From contig NC_092807.1 in the NCBI RefSeq assembly GCF_040954645.1, positions 48,925,991 to 48,989,990 of the forward strand: a DNA stretch of 64,000 nt, read 5' to 3'. The DNA comes from Diabrotica undecimpunctata. Its lineage: Eukaryota > Arthropoda > Insecta > Coleoptera > Chrysomelidae. The translations under genes and the position numbers were made by a program. The notes beneath the pieces are model-generated. The model saw nothing but the letters and a program-made list of their open reading frames with translations, was not told the origin of the DNA and searched no databases. This document shows positions 55,217 to 64,000 of the stretch, one piece after another. Position 1 is the first letter of the stretch; every line of letters begins with the position of its first letter.

Positions 55217-56926
55217 CATCCCTGGCCAAATTATTAGACGCACTATAAGATTTTATAAAAAATGTTAATTATGAGCTCATACTAAATAGGTTTTTTTATA
55301 TACCAAAAACAATGTATGTTATTTGGTTGTCCATTTAATTGTCTATATTTTATTACCAATAAAACATCATTATTAATGAAAAAATAAGTATTTACTGACT
55401 CTTGGAAAAAAACAGAAATAACGACAATTAAGTATTAATATTTTGTTGAGTCACCTTTAGCCGCTATTAGAGCTTTAATTCTGCGCGGTATACTATCAAT
55501 GCAAGCCTGTACTGTCTCTTGCATATGAGGATGATGATTCCACACGTAAATTATTCTTTTTAAGAGCTGCGTTTTGTTTGTAATCATTTCTTTTGCCACT
55601 TCTCTTTTCATCAACTTTCAAACGTTTTCTATGCGGTTCATATGGGGGCTATTACCCGGCAAATCCAACAAAGAGATATTTTGTTCTGCCAAAAAAGCTT
55701 TGACAGACCGTGCTGTATGGTAGGGAGCTCTATCTTGCATAAATGGTTCCCCATTTGAAAACCAGTTTTGGAGCTGCGGAATCAACCGCCTTTGCAAGAT
55801 ATCTTTGTACTGGTCTTGCCGCATCATTCCTTTTACCACGTACAGACGTCCAGTACCCTTGCCGCTAATAACTGACCAAATCATCACTTTTGTAGGGTGA
55901 TTTACAGTCTGAACAAAACAGTCAGGATGAAACTTTTCTCCATGACGACGACGCACAAACTGAGCTTTGTTTTGCAAAATTTCAAATGTGCTTTCATCAC
56001 TGAAGCAGACCTGTCAACAATAGAAAAAAAATATGTGCTGGTCTTTATGTTGGTTCAATGGTTTAATGCATTATTTGTAAAAGAAATATGAAATATTATG
56101 CAAGAAATTATGAACTTACCGACCTCCAGAAGTCCACATCTTTATCACGCAACTGTTTGGCCCAATTCAGACGCTTTGCTTTCATTGCAGGTGTTAACTT
56201 TCAGGGTTTCCTAGCGGGGCGGCAGGCCATAAAACCCAAATCTTTTAATTTTCTTCGCACAGTACGTTCAGAAGCATTCACGTTGACATCTTGGAGTTGA
56301 GATTTTATCAATTTTGTAGTAGCAAGTCTGTTTTCCGGGCAAATTTTCTTTAAAGATCTTTCTGACCTGGAGTGAAAATAGGCTTTCTGCCGCATTTTTT
56401 TTTTCGTTTTGGGCTCAATTCTTTCCCTAATTCAATCTTATTCTTTATGCGTCGTAAACTAGCTTGAGAAACCTTTAATCTTCGTGATATTTCGCGGTTT
56501 GAAAATATTTTAGTATTCACTATGGCCTTTATCTCAGCTGTTTTACGTGGTGAAAGATCGCGTTTTTTACCCATGATGAAAGCGTACAAACAGATTATTT
56601 AAACTATGCACACGAAATAAACAAATAACTGCGTAATATAAAACTGTATAATAAACAAACACAGTACATAAAGCCACAGACACACGTTCGCAACTGAACC
56701 ACCTGCGAACGCGATGGGAGAAGGTTTAGACTTGTTTGCGTTCCGGCAAAAGAATTGATTAAGACAGTGTTGCCATTCATGACAAATACGAAATATAATA
56801 AATTTCCTGAATAAAAATCCATTTCATGTTCATGTATGTTTGTATGTGAAAGAACTGCATATAAACTCGAATAAAACATCAAATTATTAAAAAACAGGAG
56901 TGCGTCTAATAATTTGGCCAGGGACT
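55217..56926 (-). mobile_element. Tc1-like element with intron-containing transposase, 1710 bp
   Basis: Ends match over CCCTGGCCAAATTATTAGAC plus GCACT on opposite strands, and TA flanks both sides (55215-55216, 56927-56928). The three outermost bases differ between ends. Between the right end and the gene (56600-56890) is a GC-richer leader that may hold the promoter. Confidence 0.92.
55435..56574 (-). pseudogene. Tc1-like transposase (DD34E) with a 109-bp intron, lightly damaged
   Basis: ATG 56574 starts MGKKRDLSPRKTAEIKAIV, a paired helix-turn-helix (NREISRRLKVSQASLRRIKN), then KKKCGRKP. A one-base shift near 56380 leads to ENRLATTKLIKSQLQDVNV and MKAKRLNWAKQLRDKDVDFW. An intron (56011-56119, minus strand GTAAGT…GACAG) sits in phase 0 just before VCFSDESTFEIL. 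Exon 2 continues GEPFMQDRAPYHTARSV and SPHMNRIENV; spacing to E is 34. Damage: TGA after CRPARKP (56201), the shift, and TGA in place of W after IENV (55618). Past that the frame is open to TAA at 55435. With so few lesions it is fairly young. Confidence 0.88.
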
Positions 56927-56974
56927 TATGTGAAGCTGTCAACACGTTTAAAGATCTTCTCATTCTTAAAGTGC

Positions 56975-58620
56975 CTATCCGTTCCGGATGTTGGAGATCA
57001 TCACGGCTATCTTTACTATGTTTATTGCAGCGCGGAGCAGTTCAGTGCTAGTCGTGTTATACCACTTTCGTAAATTTTGAAGCCAGGAAATGCGTCTTCT
57101 TCCCAGTCCTCTTTTACCATTTACCTTCCCTTGGAGAATCAGCTGGAGAAGGCCGTAACGTTCTTGATTTCTCATTACATGTCCTAGATATTCCAACTTT
57201 TTAATTTTGACGGTCATGAGAATTTCACATTTTTTCCCCATTCTACGCAGGACCTCCACATTAGTAACTCTGTCAACCCAGGATATGCGTAAGATCCGCC
57301 ATATTTCAAAAGCTTCAAGCCGATTCATAGATGCAACAGTCAGTGTCCACGCCTCCATTCAGTAGAGCAGAACTGTGAATATGTAGCAGTTCAATAGACG
57401 GCATTTTGTTTTTAATGATATGTATTGACTGTTGAAAATGGTTCTCATTCTAACGAATGCTGCTTTTGCTTTTATTATTCGCTGTTTAATTCCTGTTGAG
57501 TGGTCCTATTGGCTATTTAAATTGGTGCTTAGATATGTATATTGCTCGACTCTTTCGATAGAGCGTTTAGTATTGGTTTTTTACTAATTGTCATAAATTT
57601 GGTTTTATTTGTGTTAAGAGCTAGTCAGTATCTGTTGCTGACTTATGTTATGCAATTTGTTAATATCTGTTAGTCATTCAGATTGTCGGCAAAAACTATA
57701 GTGTCATCTGCATATCTAATGGTATTCAACCATTCACCGTTTATTAGTATTCCTTTCGCACAACCGTCTAAAGCCTCCTTTAATACCCATTCCGAATAAA
57801 TATTGAACAGCAATGGAGACAAAATACAGCCCTGTCGTACTCCACGTTATATTGCAATTTAATCAGTTAATTGGTCTTCTATTTTGATTTTGGCCGTTTG
57901 ATTGTAGTAAATGTTTCAGATATTCCTAAGACCTTTGTTGTCAATTCCCATTTCTTGCATTAGAGTCAATAATTTGTCATGTTTTACTCTGTCAAATGCC
58001 TTCTGGTAATCTATAAAGCATACGTATGTCACAATTCACATCCCTGCATCTCTGAAATAGCACCTATACAGAAAAAAGGGCCTCCCGTGTTCCCAGAGCA
58101 TCACGAAATCCGAATTGTGTTCTTGTTAGTTGTTCCTCACATTTTGTATATATTTTTTTGTGAATGACCTTTAGAAATGTTTTAGGTAAATGGCCCATAA
58201 GGCTGATAATTCTATAGTCTTCTTACTTCCTCGCATTGGGTTTTTTTGGAAGATTTGTAAAAGTTGACACTAACCATTTTTGGGGAATTATGCCTGTATC
58301 ATATATATTGTTAAATATATTTGTCAACCATTTTGTGCCATCATAGTCCATAAGTTTTAAGAATTCTGAGTGAAAATTATCAGGGCCTACTGCTTTACCA
58401 TCTTTGGTGCTTTCGATGGCATATTCTACTTCTTCGACTGTAAATGGTGGTCCAGATTCGCAATTGGTGTTTGTTGTAATACCAGTGTTACTTCGTTTAC
58501 GAAGTAACACGTTCAAAGATATAACTTCTAAATGCTCATTTGCTATAAGATCCTTAGTAACCAACTTCTTCTTAAGGTGCCTTCGTCTTGTCAGGTGAGA
58601 TGTTAAATATTCTGGATTGA
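56975..58620 (-). pseudogene. LINE ORF2 fragment: RT and C-terminus
   Basis: Minus strand. 58657-58223 carries FTVEEVEYAIESTKDGKAVG, PDNFHSEFLKLMDYDG and IIPQKWLVSTFTNLPKK. Around 57860-57700 are a VRQG-type motif and IRYADDTIVFADNL (intact YADD). 57358-56975 is the C-terminus (LRISWVDRVTNVEVLRRMGK; LEYLGHVMRNQERYGLLQLI; GLGRRRISWLQNLRKW). Related to 27600-27835. Several shifts. Confidence 0.75.
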
Positions 58621-59935
58621 ATAATTCTGTTTTTAGCAGCATTGCGAAGCATTTCATAGCTGTGGATTCCTGTCCATTGTCGAATATTGCGCAGCCATGA
58701 CATTTTTTTACGTCCGAGACCTCTCCTAGTAACCAACATGTGTTTGGTTTTATCTTTGCTGATGACTAGATCGACCTATTTAGTCGCCGCTGTAAGTTCT
58801 AGGAAATATTGCTAAACATATCGCTTGCTACGATCTGCATCTCGCTAAGATTTGTATCGATGTATTGTAAACAGTATCGCCGTCTCTAATTCGTGTGTCT
58901 CGGACTGCCTTTTCTAAGGCAATGTTAAATAAAATACAAGTCAGAGCATTCCCTGGTCTGAGTTCATCCTTTATCTTAAAGGATATAAAATTTTCTCTTT
59001 GAATCCCAACGCTGACTTTTAAGTTAGACATTGTCATTCTGGTTAATCGGATAAGTTTTTCTTTACACCAAACTCACGCATTGACTGGTATGGTACTGTA
59101 TTCTTGGCACTGTCGTATAAGACTATGCAGTGCTTATAGCAGGGCGTAGCTACCATTCTTGTAGAGCTCACTACAAATTTGATCAATTCCTGGTGTTTTA
59201 TTATTTTTAAGATTTTTAATGGCTTGGGCAACCTCTTCAGTGGTAGGTGGTCTTTCGTTTGAATTGAATATATTCCAATCATTTTAATCCGCTCCGGTGT
59301 TATCTGCATCCTAAATTTAATAGCCGTTAAATTTTGCGTTCAAAAATTCAACCCATCGGTTGAAAATTAAGGCCGTATCAGTTAATTACTTATATTTCCT
59401 TCTTTATTCTTACAGCTTCCTATTCTTACTCATTTTGTTTTTATTTCTGTCGAACTTTCGAGTTTCGTTTTGATTTCTTATTCATTCTATGTTTTCTAAC
59501 TGCTTTTCTTCAAATTGCCTTTTTTTTCTTCTATGCAATCTTTTTTTGTTCCTTCTTAAGGAATTGTGTATTTCGCCTTTGCTTTACTTGTGCATCTAGC
59601 TTGATTTGTCTTTAGGTATGATCTATAACTGGTTTAGTTTTTCCCAATATTTCCGATGCCGACTCAGTTATTATGTTTCCATATTTTGTCCACAATTCCT
59701 TAACATTTTCCCCCGCTTGGAGGCTTTCTATTTCTTGATCCATTTGTCTCCTATACTCTCTCGCAATGGTTTCAAAGCGCAGATTATCATCATTAATTCT
59801 GTCTTGTTTTATATGTTTATCCTTCTTTAGGTTTGATATTTTTCCTCTAATTTTTGCCATTACAAGAAAGTGGTTACTATCTACGTTTGGACTTTAGCAG
59901 CTTCTGACATCTATGAGATTGAAAGAATGCTGTGT
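58621..59935 (-). pseudogene. LINE fragment with internal deletion
   Basis: Minus strand. It begins in the end of the endonuclease (SPNVDSNHFLVMAKIRGKIS, about 59900), then 59860-59612 (EIESLQAGENVKELWTKYGN), 59309-59043, and 59037-58828 (NLKVSVGIQRENFISFKIKD; NALTCILFNIALEKAVRDTR). The YADD region is degraded, and the text jumps to GLGRKKMSWLRNIRQWTGI near 58700. The jump marks an internal deletion of the RT thumb. Confidence 0.7.
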
Positions 59936-60660
59936 CGGAAGAATAATTTTTATTGTTTATATATTTATAACAGCTCTTCAGGTCTGTGGGCTTCTATTTT
60001 CTTCACTATTTTTCCCATTTATCTCTGTTTTCCGTCTTTTCGTTCCATATCCATTCTTAGTTTTTTCGTTACCTAGTCGGTATTCTTATTTTTCTTACAT
60101 CGATTTTCACAACGTCTTTTTTGGTTTTCTTCGTCTGTGCTCTCAAGCTGCTTCTCCTTTTTTTGCCTGTCTGTGGAAATCCTGTAAGCATGTCCCATCC
60201 AACGTGCTCTTTGTGCTTTTACTTATTGTACTATACTTGGTTGGTTTTACAGCTCCATTACTTGTTATTGGTTTTCTTTTGTATGTCGTCATTGTTTCTT
60301 GTCCCTCCATATATCTTGCGTAATATCTTTATTTTCCATCGTTCCAATTTCTGTGTATTTTTCTGGCTTGACAATCAGGTTTCACTGCCATACATAACCG
60401 AACGTTACACAATTGTTTTATAAATCCTCATTTTCGTATTTTTGGATAATAACTTAGATTGTGTCATTCTGTTTAGTGCTCCTAGAGCTTTACTTCCTTT
60501 ACTGATATATTTTTTATTTCAGTATCTTCTTCGGCTCTATATGTAATGGTCACTTCAAGATATTTGAATTGATCCACTTTTTCGAAACAATATTCTCTAC
60601 GTCCGCTACTTATTCTTAGGTTATCTTCGGGCTCTATTTTCTTCCACGCTTATTTCAAAG
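59936..60660 (-). pseudogene. LINE C-terminal half
   Basis: Minus strand: LRISSGRREYCFEKVDQFKY (about 60600), VTITYRAEEDTEIKNIS, then fragments of ALGALNRM and SKLLSKNTKMRIYKTIV (60480-60410). The right neighbour is a truncation boundary against the next LINE piece. Confidence 0.62.
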
Positions 60661-60688
60661 TATTTTGTTTTATTTTAGTTTATACTTA

Positions 60689-63189
60689 GGGTCAGTGCAC
60701 CAGTGAATGAACAAATAAGAGTATTCTGGACTTTGGGTCGTGAAATAAGCTTGATGATTTTGATATATAGGGCTAAAAATGCATACACAGGTAGATTAAA
60801 CTATTTTAATTTTTAAGTCAACAAAAGCTAATTCAGTAAATCTTAATATATGTAATTTTCCAAGTATTTTATTAAAATTGCATAAAACTCCAGTAAGTGA
60901 ACAGGTTTCTCTAATTACTGAACGATAGTAAGCCAGTGAATGAACATATGAGTTTTTATTGTCAAAATAGTAATTATTATATAATATCTATATTATGAGG
61001 TACATATTAGTTCAGATCAGACAGAAATTAAAAATTTGCAATACTTATAATAATGTAGTAAAGTCGACAACATATCTAACAGTTTTTATTCTAAAAGAAT
61101 AAGATATTAACATAAAAATAGAACGATGATACAAATAACATAATACCTACTCTTTGATAGTCCATCTTTGATAGTCTTTGATAGTGATCCAGAAAATAAA
61201 AATTACAAATTGTAAACATAAAAATAGCCATTAAAACCACCAACAGCTGGCTCTGGAATTTTCTTCATAATATTCTGATACTTCTCTCCATTTGTGTTTC
61301 TTGCCTAGCTCTTGCTCCATAGTACTTACTTCATACTCTTCGTTCTAAATGTCTGTTATCAACGCAGGGTATTTTTTGTTTTTTTTTATTTGACTATCAC
61401 GTAGTCCCCTTTGCCTATGTGAACAACTTCCTTTTTAAGTATGTTTAAGGGTTTTTCTTCCTCGACGCTTTCATCTGTTGTCCCAACTCGCTTTCTTTTC
61501 GGTTTTGTTATTTCTATCTCTTTATCACTAATGATATTTCTGATAGGCTTCTTCAGTGTTTTTTAGAATCAATTTTCACTTTTGCGTCCTTCATTTTCAT
61601 TTCTCTTTTCATTTTCGGTTTTTTTTTCGTTATGGTACTCCACCCACTTGTTTGAAGTAATTGCAAAAGGAATTTTAGGCTGCACAGTCCTACGTTTCTT
61701 TAGTTGCCCCTCTTGTTTTGGCTAATGCAAATGTTTTTTCCACAAATCATTTATATTTATTATAAATGATTTGTGGATATTAATTTTTTCTTTCTGTGAA
61801 ATTGCTTTTTGTTCTCAAATGCTGCTCCGGTTTGAGAAATATCAAAATCCTTACTTAAAATCAGGGCATTCTCAAGAATCATTTTAAGTATCTCTTTACA
61901 AATTAGTTTGCTTTCAATTCTGCCAATATAGGCGTCATTTACTGTATCTAGCATGAAATTATCATGCATGATCAGGTTATGGTTAATTTCATTTTTTTTT
62001 GTTTGAACGTTGTTCATTTTATCATTGGTGTTACAGTTCACGTCAGTTTCGTTAGCAGTTTCAACCAAGGGATCTGTTAAGTATGCTATATCATCAATTT
62101 ATACAGGTAAACTATTTATAAAGGTTTCGGAGTATACATCTATTGATTCATGGTTACTGTCATTTAAATCAGTAAATGTTTCCATTACAGGGGTATGTTC
62201 CTGTATATCTTCTGATGGATTCTTAATTTTTGTGCATACATCTTCAGCAGCTTGAATTTTACAAAATTTCCAAAAGCGATACATTTCGTCATCATTCTCA
62301 TTATCTTTATCTTTGGAATTAAATTTTTTATTAAACTCAATTATTCTGACTTGGTCCAAAAACTGCTCTATAACTTTCAAACCCGATTGATACTCCTCGG
62401 ATGTCAATATTTCACTTCCACCGAAGATTTCCTTACGCCTTGAAGAAATGCATTTTGAGTAGTCAAAAGCACCAGGATTGATCGGGCATAATCGGCATGC
62501 TCTAAAGCTATTCATAATACTCTTAGGCTTACGGACCTGATCGAATGCTTATTTAAATATGCTACAGAAATTATGACGTGTAATTGGGGTACTTGTTAGT
62601 TGCTTGTGCCTTCGTGACACTTCCTTCCACTCCACTTTCAAAGGTCGAAAAATGCCAACATCACAGGGCTGTAAGATATGTGTTGCATTATGATATAGAC
62701 AATACAGAACTATTTTGTGCTCTATTCAAAATTCGTATAGCTCCATGTTATAATGGGACTTATGACCGTCTAGAAATAAAATGACGGGAAACTGAATATC
62801 CTTTTCTACCAAACAAGGAAAAAATACGTTGCGACTGTTGCGAAATATTGGTTCTTTATTAAATATAATTATAGCTAAACACCCAAAACAGGTCAAACAC
62901 CCTTTATAAATGCAGATTTCATAGTTTTATAAATTATCAATTTTTGGCTTACCTTAACAAAATATGGCACCTGGCCGTTGCACTCAAACATCGACAACAC
63001 ACATCAAAATGGCAAGAATAGACTAACAGATTTTTCAGCGCTTCTAGTGAATGAACGCGTTCGGAATAAGTTGATTGGCCACACGGCAGAGACAGAAGCG
63101 GTTTTTAGAAGCGGATCGTCTTAAGTTAACGGAAAATAGAACTAAGTATTCATTTACTGGGTGCAGTTCAACTACTGGTGCACTGACCC
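60689..63189 (-). mobile_element. pogo-like element, 2501 bp, with TA-flanked ends
   Basis: GGGTCAGTGCACCAGT at 60689 is repeated in reverse at 63174-63189. TA lies outside both (60687-60688, 63190-63191). It encloses a pogo-type transposase remnant on the minus strand. The 5' third of the gene is absent, so it is an internally deleted copy. Confidence 0.88.
61240..62900 (-). pseudogene. pogo-like (DDE_1) transposase, N-terminus missing
   Basis: Minus strand, from about 62815: DIQFPVILFLDGHKSHYNME, then YHNATHILQPCDVGIFRPLK and WKEVSRRHKQLTSTP. From 62515: NSFRACRLCPINPGAFDYSK, EDVCTKIKNPSEDIQEHTP. 62068-61760 is acidic and polar. About 61580-61400 reads KKPIRNIISDKEIEITKPKR and VVHIGKGDYVIVK. 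FLDGHKSH holds the second catalytic Asp and QPCDVGIF the third. Stops fall after LYEF and SIFK. The HTH/CENP-B DNA-binding part and first Asp are absent. Confidence 0.85.
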
Positions 63190-63191
63190 TA

Positions 63192-63779
63192 GTCCGAACT
63201 TTTTCAATATTGTTGTACAAAAAGGGTGTACATATGTGAAATTATTAATATAATTTCAGTGTTTGAGGGCTGTATTTAATAGGGCTGGTTCAAAATAACT
63301 AATATAGGTAGTAAAGGGTTATACAGATAATAGCCAAATAAAGTTTATGAAAAGTCTTAGCAATACTGCTGCTTCACATACACTCGCAGTATTTATAGGC
63401 TTTGACTTGCGGTTATTCCACGTACGGAGGGAGCTGTCTTTACCGGTTTCCAAATACGTGTCTCGAGTTACTAACACTAAGATCAAGAGATAGAGCACAT
63501 CTGCGTTTGTTGTTTCTACGATTCAAAAGAGGATTCGCGGTATTTTTCGCGTAACTTTTGAAGAGATAGAGAGGGAATGTCTGTTAATAGCGGCAGTCAA
63601 CAGTCGATAGAGAGGACGTCTGTTGCTAGCGAAAGTCAATAGTCAAGAGAGTACGTGTTTTGCTTTCGCAGTCAACAGTCGAGGAAGAATCTTTTTTGTT
63701 TGCTATTTTAAAACGGTCTGTAATAATAAAAGAGTGGGGTTGAAGTGAGTGTAGGAAGGGTGGAGTAGGGTGATGATAT
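63192..63779. repeat. Gap with a 41-bp tandem repeat
   Basis: 63566-63606, 63607-63647 and a partial 63648-63686 are imperfect 41-base units (ATAGAGAGG…GTCTGTT…GCAGTCAACAGTC). Sequence before it is GC-richer than average (63370-63560). No gene. Confidence 0.6.
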
Positions 63780-64000
63780 AGGGTAACTGAATAAGTTTGA
63801 TAGGTATTTTTAACATATTAATTGTTTTGTAGATTTTTTCTCTATCGATTGAGTCGCATTCCTGCTTTAAGTCTCTAAACAGAATGTGCAAACCTATATT
63901 TTGTGCAATATTTGTTTCATCGTAAAAATCGGATTTATTGCAGACCTTACACTTCTAAACCCTACCTGATAATTACCTATTATTGCAGATTATTATTTTG
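63780..64000 (-). pseudogene. LINE RT fragment at the window edge
   Basis: Minus strand: IIGNYQVGFRS near 63970, IFTMKQILHK, then HILFRDLKQECDSIDREKIY and KTINMLKIPIKLIQLPYI. It matches the RT fingers of the LINEs above. It is truncated at 63780 and continues beyond the window. Confidence 0.68.

Noticed and set aside
59870..60423. Overlapping plus-strand hydrophobic frames
   Set aside because: Antisense shadows of LINE C-terminal fragments.

Overview
The window looks like a repeat-saturated, AT-rich arthropod genome, most likely an insect and possibly a beetle (low confidence on the order). The evidence is the mix of transposon families: Tc1/mariner, a DD82E transposase, pogo, hAT, BEL/Pao, several Penelope-like elements (PLEs), many truncated LINEs and a tRNA-derived SINE. 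There are long (TA)n arrays and only one stretch that looks like a host exon (54514-54780, plus strand). No bacterial or viral-genome organisation is present.

Layout. 1-3240: an intact DD82E transposase gene, a decayed inverted relative, and a lone 3' end of a Tc1 element. 3714-6234: a PLE with an inverted copy of its own 3' end at the 5' side and flanking 16-bp direct repeats. 7125-8765 and 17810-19055: halves of two copies of a multi-copy insect transposon-like gene that I cannot name. 10065-17462: a near-complete BEL/Pao LTR retrotransposon on the minus strand with 5-bp target duplication, tRNA-Tyr-like primer site and one frameshift between gag and pol. 20058-20424: (TA)n plus a palindromic MITE. 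22170-28830: LINE remnants in both orientations and a PLE fragment. 29531-29760: a SINE. 30374-32414: a mariner-like element with long inverted repeats. 32480-36115: a hAT transposase gene split by a 302-bp hAT MITE and by a 2168-bp palindromic foldback element. 36385-42235: three more Tc1/mariner elements. 42797-50250: three PLE remnants, each ending beside a (TA)n array, and one LINE. 50244-53290: a mariner end, two hAT pieces in opposite orientation, and a LINE scrap. 54514-54780: the candidate host exon. 55217-56926: a Tc1-like element whose transposase carries a 109-bp intron. 56975-60660: three truncated LINE pieces. 60689-63189: a pogo-like element with perfect TA-flanked ends. 63780-64000: the edge of another LINE.

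The elements do not cooperate as a pathway. They form a nested record of insertions: MITE and foldback into hAT, hAT into mariner, an unidentified unit into LINE ORF1. The most distinctive cross-family signal is a shared fold at PLE-type 3' ends (short helix I, an A-rich core, a hairpin, GAAA, a tiny palindrome, then the helix I complement). It resembles a hammerhead ribozyme with a non-canonical core. I see five or six variants in this one window, plus about five solo copies of one of them. Real protein-coding capacity is probably limited to the DD82E transposase (111-1445) and perhaps the BEL pol (10815-15446); the other transposon genes carry stops, frameshifts or catalytic substitutions.
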